Assembly (NCBI RefSeq): GCF_018986435.1
Contig: NZ_JAHMIN010000013.1
Span: 101,134-164,607, forward strand
Origin: Hahella sp. HN01
Lineage (GTDB): Bacteria; Pseudomonadota; Gammaproteobacteria; Pseudomonadales; Oleiphilaceae
DNA length: 63,474 nucleotides
Direction of reading: 5' to 3'
Part shown: piece after piece, positions 53,334 to 62,518 of the stretch
How the letters are laid out: each line of letters begins with the position of its first letter
Numbering within the stretch: position 1 is the stretch's first letter
Notes under the pieces: model-generated
The model's input: only the letters and a program-made list of their open reading frames with translations
Databases searched by the model: none
Told to the model about the DNA's origin: nothing
Program-made: the position numbers and the translations under genes

Positions 53334-53356
53334 AGCGTCCAGTGCTCCAGTCCGTC

Positions 53357-54238
53357 TCAGGTAAGCTGGCGACATAACTCCAGCCAGTTCTCGATACCGG
53401 CGCTGCGGTACTTTTCTTTATGCAGAATAAAGTAGAAGCGGCGCTGGAAATTTCGATGCGGCGCTTCCAGCGGCGCCAGACTGCCGCGCTTGAAGGCGTC
53501 CACCAGGGTCACCCGCGACAGGCAGCCAATACCCAGGTTGGCCTCTACAGCCCGCTTTATCGCCTCGGTGTGCTGCAACTCAATGGACACTTTCAGGTCG
53601 GGAAGAATGCCGTGCATTGCCCATTCGAACGCTTGTCGGGTTCCCGAACCCCGCTCTCTTAATATCCAACTGGCGCGCACCAGATCTGAGTCGCTCAGGA
53701 CTTTCTTTTGCGCCAGCGGGTGGTCGGGCGCGCAGAAGATTTTCAGTTCATCATCGCGCCAGGGGATCACTTCCAGCTCATTGTGATTGATTTCCCCTTC
53801 CACCAAGCCCACATCTAATTCAAAATTAAGCACCTTGCCTGCGATAGTGGTGGTGTTGGCCACCTCCAGGGATACCTTGGCGCCGGGATGTTGCTGCATG
53901 AAATCCGCCATGATTCTGACCGCCAGATAATTACCGATGGACAGCGTGGCGCCCACTTTCAGTGATCCGATATCCGTATGCTGTTGAAAGTCCAACTCCA
54001 GGTCGCGAGCGCGCTCTATCAGCGCTTCCACCCGGGGACGCAGCATGCGCCCCAGTTCGTTGAGCTGGAGGCTTTTGCCGATACGGTCGAACAATTGAAT
54101 ATTGAATTGGGACTCCAGATTGCGCAGCGCGTCACTGGCGGCGGATTGAGACATGGACAGGCTTTTGGCGGCCTGGGTGATGTTCTCGAAGTGAGCGGCG
54201 GCCAGAAATATTTCCAATTGTCGCAGGGTGTAGTGCAT
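53357..54238 (-). CDS. LysR-family regulator, FinR-like
   Basis: 293 residues: HTH (LRQLEIFLAAAHFENITQAA) followed by the substrate-binding domain. It is divergent from the ferredoxin-NADP reductase gene fpr; in pseudomonads the LysR regulator FinR is divergent from fprA and activates it. The same role here is inferred from this arrangement. An inverted repeat begins at its start codon. Confidence 0.85.
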   Translation of the reverse strand: MHYTLRQLEIFLAAAHFENITQAAKSLSMSQSAASDALRNLESQFNIQLFDRIGKSLQLNELGRMLRPRVEALIERARDLELDFQQHTDIGSLKVGATLSIGNYLAVRIMADFMQQHPGAKVSLEVANTTTIAGKVLNFELDVGLVEGEINHNELEVIPWRDDELKIFCAPDHPLAQKKVLSDSDLVRASWILRERGSGTRQAFEWAMHGILPDLKVSIELQHTEAIKRAVEANLGIGCLSRVTLVDAFKRGSLAPLEAPHRNFQRRFYFILHKEKYRSAGIENWLELCRQLT

Positions 54239-54256
54239 TATCGATAAATCCGATAA
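54238..54256. promoter_or_regulatory. LysR-type operator candidate between finR-like gene and fpr
   Basis: TTATCG (54238-54243) and CGATAA (54251-54256) are perfect arms with a 7-nt centre. It lies at the regulator start codon and upstream of fpr. The fpr -10 candidate TATACT (54290-54295) has no good -35, as expected for an activated promoter. Confidence 0.5.
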
Positions 54257-54353
54257 GAGTTATTGAATAATCCTGTTTTACAGATAGATTATACTCGGGT
54301 TAAATATCGATCAATGAAAACTTTAGCGCCTTTATCAGGAGTCAATGCAGATT

Positions 54354-55130
54354 ATGTCAGGAATGCGTAAAGAAACGGTCACCAGCGTGCGTCATTGGAA
54401 CGACACTCTGTTTAGCTTTACCACCAGTCGCGATCCGTCTTTCCGTTTTAAAAACGGACATTTTATTATGATTGGCCTGGAGCAAGACAGCGGCCGTCCG
54501 CTGATGCGCGCATACAGCATCGCCAGCGCCAACTACGAAGAAGAACTGGAATTCTTCAGCATCAAAGTGCCAGACGGTCCTTTGACTTCCCGTTTGCAGA
54601 AAATCAGCGTCGGCGATGAGATCATCATGAGCCGCAAGCCCACTGGCACTTTGGTCGTGGACCATCTGTTGCCGGGGCGCAATTTATACCTGATCAGCAC
54701 CGGCACCGGCCTGGCTCCATTCATGAGTATTATCAAAGACCCGGAAACCTATGAGCGCTTTGATAAAGTCATTCTGACCCACGGTGTGCGTTATGTTTCC
54801 GAACTGGCTTATCAGGAGCTGATTCGCGACGAACTGCCGCAGAACGAATTCTTCGGTGAACTCGTGCAGGAAAAACTGATTTATTACCCCACCGTTACCC
54901 GTGAAGATTATCCCACGCAGGGCCGTATCACAGACTTGATGGAAAGCGGCAAGCTGTTTTCCGACATCGGTCTGCCGGAGATGGACCCTGAATATGATCG
55001 TTTCATGGTGTGCGGCAGCCCCAGCATGTTGAAAGACACCTGCACCATCCTCGATTCCCGCGGCTTCACTGAAGCTCGCCAAGGCGATCTTGGACACTAT
55101 GTTATCGAGCGGGCGTTCGTCGAAAGCTGA
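54354..55130 (+). CDS. fpr: Ferredoxin/flavodoxin-NADP reductase
   Basis: 258 residues from ATG 54354, which aligns with the pseudomonad FprA start; ATG 54345 would add three residues. FAD site RPLMRAYSIASANYEE, NADP site STGTGLAPFMSI and the C-terminus ERAFVES are all present. Supplies or balances electrons between NADPH and ferredoxin, often for oxidative stress or Fe-S repair. Ends at a strong terminator. Confidence 0.93.
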   Translation: MSGMRKETVTSVRHWNDTLFSFTTSRDPSFRFKNGHFIMIGLEQDSGRPLMRAYSIASANYEEELEFFSIKVPDGPLTSRLQKISVGDEIIMSRKPTGTLVVDHLLPGRNLYLISTGTGLAPFMSIIKDPETYERFDKVILTHGVRYVSELAYQELIRDELPQNEFFGELVQEKLIYYPTVTREDYPTQGRITDLMESGKLFSDIGLPEMDPEYDRFMVCGSPSMLKDTCTILDSRGFTEARQGDLGHYVIERAFVES

Positions 55131-55213
55131 TCCATCCCCTTAGAAAAGCGATTTACGCAGCCTTCGGGCTGCGCCTTATTAGCCGCTCCGTACGTTAGTC
55201 CGGTTCTGCTATA

Positions 55214-55253
55214 GGGGCCGTCTGTTAGTGACCGCAGACGGCCCCGCCTTTTT
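55214..55253 (+). terminator. Terminator after fpr
   Basis: GGGGCCGTCTG (55214-55224) and CAGACGGCCCC (55235-55245) with a 10-nt loop, followed by GCCTTTTTC. Confidence 0.85.
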
Positions 55254-55569
55254 CTGCACAGTATATTTTCCTTCCTACATGTCTATCTTCCCTGCTTAGA
55301 GCCGTTCAGTCCGCCTACGAATGCGATTGCTGGCGTTTCGATATGCTCTCTCACGTCCACGTCCACGTCCACACCCAGGCTCATGGGATTCTCTCGCTTC
55401 ACCCATAATTGCAGTGGGTTTGTAAGCTTTACATGTGATCGCCTCGACTTGCCTCTTCCATTAACGCCTCATTTTTAATTTAATTCGTTGATAAATAAGA
55501 TAAAAAATAAAGTTGGTCCAAGTTATGAATATTACCTGTTGAGTTCGGAAACAAGTAAGGAGAAAGGAT
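55254..55569. other. Intergenic region upstream of the DUF1328 gene
   Basis: 316 nt without a supported gene. A short tandem repeat of CACGTC-type units lies at about 55352-55371. Nothing else was noted except AT-richness toward the right end. Confidence 0.3.
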
Positions 55570-55740
55570 ATGTTGTATTGGTCAATTGTATTTTTTGTCG
55601 TAGCGCTGGTAGCAGGCGTACTTGGATTCACCGGCATTGCAGCAGCGACTGCCGATATTGCACAGATTCTGTTCGTTATCTTCCTGGTGCTTTTCGTAAT
55701 CAGCATCATCGCCGGAGGATTCCGCAGAAACCGATTGTAG
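55570..55740 (+). CDS. DUF1328 small membrane protein
   Basis: 56 residues, two membrane helices: [20 protein letters not shown], then a short Ala-rich turn ([10 protein letters not shown]) and a second helix ending GGFRRNRL. This is the DUF1328 (YtjA-like) family, common near stress-induced small proteins. ATG 55570 follows AGAAAGGA. The lipoprotein gene 84 nt downstream is probably in the same transcript. Confidence 0.88.
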   Translation: MLYWSIVFFVVALVAGVLGFTGIAAATADIAQILFVIFLVLFVISIIAGGFRRNRL

Positions 55741-55824
55741 AGCTGTAATTGAGAACCAGAGGAAAGGCAGCGGTAGGACGCCGCCAATGAAACAAAACAA
55801 CTGTTAGGAAACGAGGAGATGACA

Positions 55825-56028
55825 ATGACTACATTCACCAACCTGTTGAAAGCAATGGTTATAGCCGCCCCGTTGGCTTTTTCACTGACCGCTTGTGATG
55901 CGGGTGATGGCGAAGCGGAGCAAATCGGCGAAGAGGTGGATAGAGCTCTGAATGACGCCGGCAACAGACTGGAAGACGCCTGTGAAAGTGTTAAAGAGGG
56001 CGTCAATGCAAGAGACCAGGATTGTTAA
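55825..56028 (+). CDS. Small entericidin-like lipoprotein
   Basis: 67 residues, signal MTTFTNLLKAMVIAAPLAFS with lipobox LTAC and a short acidic mature part ending DQDC. ATG 55825 has GAGGAG at 7-nt distance; the in-frame ATG 55819 is too close. Resembles entericidin-type stress lipoproteins; the identification is by size and pattern. Confidence 0.6.
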   Translation: MTTFTNLLKAMVIAAPLAFSLTACDAGDGEAEQIGEEVDRALNDAGNRLEDACESVKEGVNARDQDC

Positions 56029-56063
56029 GAGCCCTTGACGTAGTAAAGAGTCCTGGCGGAGTG

Positions 56064-56109
56064 GGGCCGCCGATGAACTCGTAAGCGAGCTGATCGGCGG
56101 CCCTTTTTT
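56064..56109 (+). terminator. Strong terminator after the small lipoprotein gene
   Basis: GGGCCGCCGAT (56064-56074) and ATCGGCGGCCC (56093-56103) with a loop that holds an inner CTCG/CGAG stem, followed by six T. Confidence 0.92.
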
Positions 56110-56158
56110 ATGGTTGTAAAACGGATATGGAATAACGGAATTTTCAGGAGGCGCAACC

Positions 56159-57148
56159 TTGGCGCTATCAATGGTAACCACTATGCAAGTAGCTGAATTC
56201 AAAAAACATAACGTTCCTACGGTAGAGCGTAAGCTAGTGATGCTGGTTAACCTCGGCTCCGGCAAGGGACGTTCTGGAGATTCAATGGCGCAACTGGAGT
56301 CGGCGCCAGCCAGTGTGAGAGATCGGATATTGTCCACGCACAGCATTCGTCAGGGCATAGGCCTGCAGGAAACCATCCGCAGGGCGGCTGAGGAAGCGAA
56401 ACAGAACCAAGCCGTACTGGTCGTGGTTGGCGGAGACGGTACGATTAACGCCGCCTTGCCCCACATCCTGGAGCATCGAGTGACCTTCGCTGTCGTACCC
56501 GGCGGCACCTTTAACCTGTTTGCAAAAGAGCACAAGTTGCCGGAGGACTTTGCGGAGGCCTTGGACATCGCGCTCAATGGCGTGGTTAAGGCGATTCCTA
56601 TATATCAGGTCAACGACATACTGTTTGCGGTAAACGCCAGTTTGGGACTGTATCCCCGCATCATTCAGGCGCGTGAGTCGCATCAGAAACGGTTTGGGCG
56701 TTTTCGCTGGGTGGCGTTTCTGTCCGGCATATGGACCTGCCTGACTCAGGCCAGACCACAGCGAATGAAATTAACCTCAGAAGGATTCTCCCGCGCCATT
56801 AATACGCCGCTGCTGTTTAGCACTATCAGTCGTATGCAGTTGGAGCTGTTAAACCTGCAGGATGAAAAAGCGGCGGATGATCAGGGTTTTGTCGCCATTG
56901 TGCTTAAAGCCAAGGAGCGTCTGCAGTTGATGAAGCTGCTGGGGCGCATGGCGTTGGGCATGCCGGAGAGCCCGGAGTACTATGAACATATGGTCTGTCG
57001 AGAGCTGCAAATTGACTCACATCGCAAGTCGCTGCGGGTCGTAGTGGACGGTGAGATTCGTAATGTTTCGACGCCCGTGAGGATGCGGGCGCTGCCAAGC
57101 GCCGCTCTATTCGTGGCGCCGCCAGACCCAGCTAAAAACGCCAATTGA
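56159..57148 (+). CDS. Diacylglycerol kinase-like lipid kinase
   Basis: 329 residues with the DAGK catalytic motif VVVGGDGTINAAL (about 88-100) and PGGTFNLFAKE that follows. Related to YegS/DgkB lipid kinases. The TTG 56159 start is preceded by AGGAGG at 7 nt; ATG 56171 is the alternative. It is 6 nt upstream of a metallophosphoesterase gene, so the two probably act together on lipid phosphates. Confidence 0.82.
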   Translation: MALSMVTTMQVAEFKKHNVPTVERKLVMLVNLGSGKGRSGDSMAQLESAPASVRDRILSTHSIRQGIGLQETIRRAAEEAKQNQAVLVVVGGDGTINAALPHILEHRVTFAVVPGGTFNLFAKEHKLPEDFAEALDIALNGVVKAIPIYQVNDILFAVNASLGLYPRIIQARESHQKRFGRFRWVAFLSGIWTCLTQARPQRMKLTSEGFSRAINTPLLFSTISRMQLELLNLQDEKAADDQGFVAIVLKAKERLQLMKLLGRMALGMPESPEYYEHMVCRELQIDSHRKSLRVVVDGEIRNVSTPVRMRALPSAALFVAPPDPAKNAN

Positions 57149-57154
57149 TTCGTT

Positions 57155-57982
57155 ATGCAGATTATTCAGCTGTCTGATCTCCATTTTGGTACGGAGGACT
57201 GGAGCGTCCAGGAAGCATTGGTGCAGGCTCTCAATGACATGCGCCCGGAGTTGCTTCTGTTCTCCGGCGATATTACCCAGCGCGCCACACGCCTTCAGTT
57301 CGCCGCCGCAAGGAACTTTTTAGAGAGAATTCAGGCTGATCATGTTTTAGCCGTGCCGGGAAATCATGATATTCCACTGTTTAATCTCTGGACCCGTTTG
57401 ACGGCTCCATATAAAAAATATTGTGAAATTTTTGGGGCGAATCTGGAGCCGGAATTTGAGAACAATCTGGCGCTGGTCGTAGGTGTGAACACCACCCATA
57501 AATATCGCCATGTGGACGGGGAAATCAGTCCGCAAAGAGCTGACGCCGTGGCGCGTCGGCTGGTCTCCGCGCCAGGCAAGCTGCGGGTTGTCGTCGCACA
57601 TCACCCTTGTCAGGTGGTGTTGCCGTCCGACCAGAAAAACCTGCTCATTGGTCGCGAATATGCGTTGAAAGCCTGGACAGAAGCAGGGGTGGATCTGGTG
57701 CTTGGCGGCCACATTCACTATCCCTTCATTTTGCCCCTCCGGGAAAGCTTTCCAGAGGCTCCGTCAGGTGTTTTCGTCATGCAGGCGGGTACGGCGACGT
57801 CGACCCGGGTGCGTAGCGGAAAACCTAATTCTTTCAATCGTATAGTTGTTAAGCGAGACCGTCGTTTAACGCTCCTTGAGCGCTGGGATTATGATGCTGC
57901 AACAGGGCGTTTTCGCGTCGCTTTGAAGTTTTCCCCCTGGGCTAACGAACCTTCCCGTCAGATGCAGGCGACCTCCTGTTGA
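57155..57982 (+). CDS. Calcineurin-like metallophosphoesterase
   Basis: 275 residues: motifs QLSDLHFG (DxH), LLFSGDITQ (GDxx), VPGNHDIP (GNHD), VAHHP and LGGHIHYPF (GHxH). Binuclear-metal phosphatase or phosphodiesterase without signal peptide. Cotranscribed with the lipid-kinase-like gene (6-nt gap). Confidence 0.86.
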   Translation: MQIIQLSDLHFGTEDWSVQEALVQALNDMRPELLLFSGDITQRATRLQFAAARNFLERIQADHVLAVPGNHDIPLFNLWTRLTAPYKKYCEIFGANLEPEFENNLALVVGVNTTHKYRHVDGEISPQRADAVARRLVSAPGKLRVVVAHHPCQVVLPSDQKNLLIGREYALKAWTEAGVDLVLGGHIHYPFILPLRESFPEAPSGVFVMQAGTATSTRVRSGKPNSFNRIVVKRDRRLTLLERWDYDAATGRFRVALKFSPWANEPSRQMQATSC

Positions 57983-58098
57983 ATCAGCTAATATAGATAG
58001 TATTCATACAACCGCTTATAATGGCGCCCGTTATAAAGCCGGCCCCGGTTTTTAATATCTATCTGGTAAGACCGCTGAATCTTAAGGAGTAGAACCAA

Positions 58099-59781
58099 GT
58101 GACGTCTGTATTACCACGCTGGACTTGGTGTTGCATCTTGTCCCTGTGGGTGACGATGACCCAGGCGAGCCCAATCGCAGGCTTGCCGTCGCAATTGTTG
58201 GAGTGGGCCGCCGCCGGCCAGCCATTATCTTTTCCCTCTCAGCAAAAAATGCTGCATCCCGCCGAAGTCCGGCAGATTTACGACATGAGTTTATACAAGC
58301 CCGTTTGGTTTGCGGATGAAACCTTGACGGAGCGCGCCTATGCATTGGTGAGGACGCTTGAGCATACCGATCAGGAAGGCTTGCCGTCGCAAAGATACCA
58401 CACTGCGGTTTTATCAGAGCTGTTGGGTCAATACCAGGCGGGACCTGAAACATTTGGACGCGCGTTTGAGTTGGAGCTGCTGCTGACGGACGCCATGGTG
58501 GCGCTGTCCAGTGATCGCCTGACCGGCCGCTTTGACCCCAGGTCGATCGACTCCGTCTGGCGTGAAGAGCGCACTAGCGGCGAACTGGCTCCTCGTCTGT
58601 ATCAGGCGATTGCCGAGGATCGTCTGTTGGAGGACATGGGCGCCATGGTGCCGACGCCGGAAGTATACCAAGGCTTGTCGCAACTGCTGACGGATCTGCG
58701 CGAAACGGAAGCCCAGGGCGGTTGGCCTATGGTGTCTTACGGTCCGACGCTGCGACCCGGGCAGTCCGATTCGCGAGTCATTGAGTTGCGCCGTCGCTTG
58801 ATCGCCAGCGGCGACATGGAACGGCCTGTGATCGATACCTCCGCGGGGGATGATGAGACCCTTTTTGATGAAGCCTTGGTAAAAGCCGTCCGCTTTTTTC
58901 AGGAGCGTCATGGCCTGAAACCGGACGCTATCGTAGGAAAAGAGACCCTGGCGATGCTGAATACGCCAATTTCCGAGCGTATCGAGCAGGTGCGCAGTAA
59001 TCTGGAGCGTCGTCGCTGGACCCCAACAAATCTGGGCGACCGCTATGTGGTGGTGAATATTGCCGATTACCGCCTGGATCTGGTGGATCACGGCCGCACC
59101 GAATTGAGCATGCGTGTAGTGGTGGGTAAGCCATACCGCCGCACCCCCGCTTTCAGCGGGTTGATGACTTATCTGGTGGTGAACCCTCAGTGGGAGGTGC
59201 CAACCCAGATCGCCGAAGAAGATATGCTGGAGCGTTTTATAGAAGACCCGGAATTCATCAGCAAAATGGGCTTCAGGGTGTACAAAGGCTGGGGACGGGA
59301 AGAGGCCGCTCTGGACCCTGAAACAATCAACTGGGAAGAAGTCAAAGGCGGCAAGTTTCCCTATCGCCTGCAACAGGCGGCGGGCCCGATGAATGCGTTA
59401 GGGCGTATCAAGTTTATGTTTCCCAATGAATTTAATGTGTATCTACACGATACGCCGAGCAGAAGCTTGTTCTATAAATCACAACGGGCCTTCAGCTCAG
59501 GCTGTATTCGCCTGGAGCGGCCCCTGGAACTGGCTGCGGCCTTGATCGGCAGTAAGAGAAAAACCGGCATCGAGCTGGACAAAATACTTGCGTCGGGAGA
59601 GCCGACCACACTGCGTTTACCGAGCCCGGTTCCAGTGCATCTGCAATACTGGACCGCCTGGATGGATGACTCCGGCGTGGCGCAATTCCGTAAGGATGTA
59701 TACGGAAGAGACGCCCGACTGCAAATGGCGTTTGAAGGCAAAACGCTGGCGCCGGAGGATAATGAATGGTTAGAGCACTAA
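58099..59781 (+). CDS. L,D-transpeptidase (YcbB/LdtD type)
   Basis: 560 residues: signal peptide (about 1-23), a helical N-terminal region (about 40-200), a peptidoglycan-binding-like segment (about 215-290), and the YkuD catalytic domain (about 300-510) with H450 in LHDTPS and the nucleophile C469 in SSGCIRL. It cross-links meso-DAP to meso-DAP or attaches substrates to peptidoglycan. The GTG 58099 start follows AAGGAGTAG. Overlaps the next gene by 16 nt. Confidence 0.9.
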   Translation: MTSVLPRWTWCCILSLWVTMTQASPIAGLPSQLLEWAAAGQPLSFPSQQKMLHPAEVRQIYDMSLYKPVWFADETLTERAYALVRTLEHTDQEGLPSQRYHTAVLSELLGQYQAGPETFGRAFELELLLTDAMVALSSDRLTGRFDPRSIDSVWREERTSGELAPRLYQAIAEDRLLEDMGAMVPTPEVYQGLSQLLTDLRETEAQGGWPMVSYGPTLRPGQSDSRVIELRRRLIASGDMERPVIDTSAGDDETLFDEALVKAVRFFQERHGLKPDAIVGKETLAMLNTPISERIEQVRSNLERRRWTPTNLGDRYVVVNIADYRLDLVDHGRTELSMRVVVGKPYRRTPAFSGLMTYLVVNPQWEVPTQIAEEDMLERFIEDPEFISKMGFRVYKGWGREEAALDPETINWEEVKGGKFPYRLQQAAGPMNALGRIKFMFPNEFNVYLHDTPSRSLFYKSQRAFSSGCIRLERPLELAAALIGSKRKTGIELDKILASGEPTTLRLPSPVPVHLQYWTAWMDDSGVAQFRKDVYGRDARLQMAFEGKTLAPEDNEWLEH

Positions 59782-60695
59782 CGGTCATTGCGCTCTGTCT
59801 GCTGATGACCCGTGCTTTTGGATTTGAACCCGGTAAAGTCGACTTCAGTATCAGTTTCAAAGGCGAAACCAGTGATTATCGGGTTATGTCCGCATTTTTG
59901 CAGGCGTCAGAAGAATTTGTCTTCAAAATTAATCTGCCGGAGAGCGAGCAGATTGAAATAAGCGGCCAGGGCGATGTCGCCAAGGAGCCCGGCGATCGTT
60001 ATCGCTGGACCGCTCCTGCGCATCCTGGTGTGAGTCGTTTGACTATTCGCAGGCCTTCCACCGGGGCGCAGATAACCCTGAACCTGTTTGTGTTGGTGCC
60101 GGCGAACCAAGTCGAAGAGGGGATGCTGAGTGGCTATCAGATAGGCCACTATCCCAGTGAAGCTTATCTCAACCAGGCGATCTATCTTCCGCCTCCCGGC
60201 TACCTCGAAGTCACCAAAGATATGCTGGATATCGAGCTGACGCCCAATTACCGTTTGGAGCAGTTTCTATGTCGGCAACCCTCGGAGTTCCCCAAGTTTC
60301 TGGTGCTGCGGGAAAAGCTGCTGCTTAAGCTGGAGTATCTGACGGAGCAGGTGAATGTCGCAGGTGTGCCGGTTTCTTCTTTCGTTATTATGAGCGGTTT
60401 TCGCACCCCGTACTACAACACCTCCATTCGCAACGCGATGTACAGTCGTCATCAATGGGGCGGGGCGGCGGATGTCTTTATCGACGAGGACCCCAAAGAC
60501 GGCAAAATGGACGACCTTAACAAAGACGGCAAAGTCGACAAAGATGACGCGGAGTATCTGGCGCAGCTAATTGAGAAATTTGCTGAAACGCCGGAGTACA
60601 AATCCTTCATCGGCGGGTTGGGCGTATATTCCGCTAATAGTTATCACGGTCCATTTATTCATATAGATGTGCGGGGAGCCATGGTCCGGTGGTAA
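59766..60695 (+). CDS. Secreted M15-like peptidoglycan peptidase
   Basis: 309 residues with a signal peptide (MVRALTVIALCLLMTRAFGF) and a catalytic half with SGFRTPYYN (210-218), SRHQWGGAADV (H229, D236) and IHIDVRG (H299, D301), the pattern of M15/DUF882 peptidases. An EF-hand or dockerin-like loop D250-x-N-x-D-G-x-V-D-x-x-D lies between the ligands. Overlaps the L,D-transpeptidase gene by 16 nt, so the two are cotranslated and likely remodel the same wall. Confidence 0.82.
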   Translation: MVRALTVIALCLLMTRAFGFEPGKVDFSISFKGETSDYRVMSAFLQASEEFVFKINLPESEQIEISGQGDVAKEPGDRYRWTAPAHPGVSRLTIRRPSTGAQITLNLFVLVPANQVEEGMLSGYQIGHYPSEAYLNQAIYLPPPGYLEVTKDMLDIELTPNYRLEQFLCRQPSEFPKFLVLREKLLLKLEYLTEQVNVAGVPVSSFVIMSGFRTPYYNTSIRNAMYSRHQWGGAADVFIDEDPKDGKMDDLNKDGKVDKDDAEYLAQLIEKFAETPEYKSFIGGLGVYSANSYHGPFIHIDVRGAMVRW

Positions 60696-60776
60696 GCCGG
60701 GCCCAGTGTTGTTGTTCAGCATTGGTCTGCCTGAAGTAGACCTGCTTGCTATCCTTCTACTGGCCTTCTACTGGCG

Positions 60777-60807
60777 AAAAAAAGCCCGAAGCCGTGAGGC
60801 TTCGGGC
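60777..60807 (-). terminator. Terminator of the BON-domain gene
   Basis: GCCCGAAGCC GTGA GGCTTCGGGC hairpin with an A-run on its left side that is a T-run for minus-strand transcription. It lies 35 nt after the BON-gene stop. Confidence 0.88.
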
Positions 60808-60841
60808 CCTGCTGATGTCCATGCGCATGGAGTGCGATGAA

Positions 60842-61480
60842 TTAGTTGATCATCAACTTGTTTTCAACGGAATCCACGTCGTCAACATTGCTGGCCAGTT
60901 TTTCCGCCAGATCCTTCTCTGCTTCTGAATCCACCGCGCCATTCAGCGTTACCACACGGCCTTCTGTATCCACATCAATATCAAGACCGGCGACGGACTC
61001 GTTGGCCAGCAGCTTCATTTTTACCTTAGCGGTAATAGTGGCGTCAGCCACGGAGCTTTTAAAGCTGTCGTTCTCCGCGTTTTCCTTCTTGGCGGGTGTG
61101 GAGGCTACCTGCAACTGGTTATCCACATCCTTAACGCCTTCTACGCTTAGAGCTATCTGTTCCGCCAGCTCTTTTTCCACTTCGGAACTGACTGTTCCCA
61201 CCAACGTCGCGTTGGAGCCATTAACGGAAGCGTCAATCTCGAACGTGCTCAGGTTTTCGTTGAACAGAATGGCGGTTTCAATCTTGCCTTCAGTCCAACC
61301 GTCCTTGAAATACTTCTTCGCATCCTGGCTCATTTCTTCCGCCTGCTGGCCGACAGTTTCTTCCTTCTTAACTTTGTCGCCTGCCGCGTAAGCAGGGGCC
61401 ACGGTCATAGCGCCAGCCAGAGTTGCAGCGATCAGGGCAGCATAAGCAGGTTTCTTGATAAAAGTTTTTGGCGTTTTCAT
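60842..61480 (-). CDS. Periplasmic protein with two BON domains (OsmY-like)
   Basis: 212 residues: signal peptide MKTPKTFIKKPAYAALIAAT up to AYA, then two BON domains (about 62-128 and 142-210) with LVGTVSSEVEKELAEQIA and TLNGAVDSEAEKDLAEKLA. BON proteins attach to phospholipid and act in envelope stress. Single gene with its own terminator. Confidence 0.88.
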   Translation of the reverse strand: MKTPKTFIKKPAYAALIAATLAGAMTVAPAYAAGDKVKKEETVGQQAEEMSQDAKKYFKDGWTEGKIETAILFNENLSTFEIDASVNGSNATLVGTVSSEVEKELAEQIALSVEGVKDVDNQLQVASTPAKKENAENDSFKSSVADATITAKVKMKLLANESVAGLDIDVDTEGRVVTLNGAVDSEAEKDLAEKLASNVDDVDSVENKLMIN

Positions 61481-61632
61481 AACGATCTCCTTTTCTATCT
61501 TTTAAAGTCCCGGATCTCTGTCGAGACCGGGTAACAGGTCTCTATGCCTCGTTGTCACTTAAGAGATAGCTAGAAGCGTGCCAAGTTATTTTTACCGAAA
61601 TTAGCGCTTTTTATGCGCATTTTGGCGTAAAT

Positions 61633-61821
61633 TTGTACGTTTTTTCCGTTTGGCTGGTAATCTTGGGTAAAAGGCTTGCAGAACTTACAAAGTATTGGGT
61701 TTTCAGGGAGCAGATTGGAAGGCGGATGCATCTATATATTATTGGAGCTATCAGGTTAGTGCTTGAAAGAATATCCTTGACGCCTCTGGTTCTGGCGAGG
61801 GCATTGTTTAAAGGAGAGTAG
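61633..61821 (+). CDS. Possible short peptide gene, doubtful
   Basis: 62-residue frame from TTG with a basic, hydrophobic C-terminal half (LYIIGAIRLVLERISLTPLV). The only ATG (61726) gives 31 residues behind GGAAGG. It ends 4 nt before the next start, which suggests an operon. It may instead be the 3' end of a lost gene. Confidence 0.25.
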   Translation: MYVFSVWLVILGKRLAELTKYWVFREQIGRRMHLYIIGAIRLVLERISLTPLVLARALFKGE

Positions 61822-61825
61822 AGTC

Positions 61826-62284
61826 TTGAGTAAAGAAACGCTTCTTACTGTCAAAAGGTGGATTTCATGGAAAACTGGTGCAATCAGCAGGGCTGCTTTT
61901 TTTAGGGCGATTGATGATTATATACAGGAAAATGATAGCCCTGAGTACCGATATATAATGCTGGCTCATCACGAAGCTCAAGATGATTATTTTGTTGAGA
62001 AGTATTTTTATGAAAATATTATTGATTTGGACAGTGAAGCGGCGCGCGATGTAACTTTTACCGCAATCATTGAAAGCTATATAGATGGGGTATTGGAAAT
62101 AGATCAAGTGTCAAAAGCCTTAGTAATTTACTTTTTGAATGATGAGTGGGGGGAGTTGGAATCCCCTAGCGATGACATTAATGCTCTATATGGTCAATGG
62201 GTAGGGGGAATCTCGACTCTTGGTGATGTTGAATATTTTGAAACTTTAAAGGCTTTGATTTTGCACTACATGTCTAGAGCTTGA
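61826..62284 (+). CDS. Unknown acidic helical protein
   Basis: 152 residues from TTG 61826, preceded by AAAGGAGAG. All-helical looking, acidic, no signal peptide; the DNA is AT-rich compared with neighbours. Size and composition fit an immunity-type or other accessory protein. No family recognised. Confidence 0.55.
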   Translation: MSKETLLTVKRWISWKTGAISRAAFFRAIDDYIQENDSPEYRYIMLAHHEAQDDYFVEKYFYENIIDLDSEAARDVTFTAIIESYIDGVLEIDQVSKALVIYFLNDEWGELESPSDDINALYGQWVGGISTLGDVEYFETLKALILHYMSRA

Positions 62285-62518
62285 GGTGGGCGATTCAGTA
62301 TTGAATTTGAAGCTAATCTCCCTAAGACGCTTTCCCCTCTGAACTGGTCTGGTGCCAAGTGTCAGCGCCCCTGCTATATTTAGTATCCAGGAAGGCATAT
62401 CGACCGGTTCGATCATTCTTGTCTAGTAGTCAGGCGCTTAAGGGCCGATAAACCAGTCTGTCATGCAATGCCTCCGCATCCCAAGCGCATTTGACGCTAT
62501 CCTGCCAAGAGGGGCTTC

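Noticed and set aside
55352-55371. Short tandem repeat of a CACGTC-type unit
   Set aside because: Only three units; not enough to claim a functional array.
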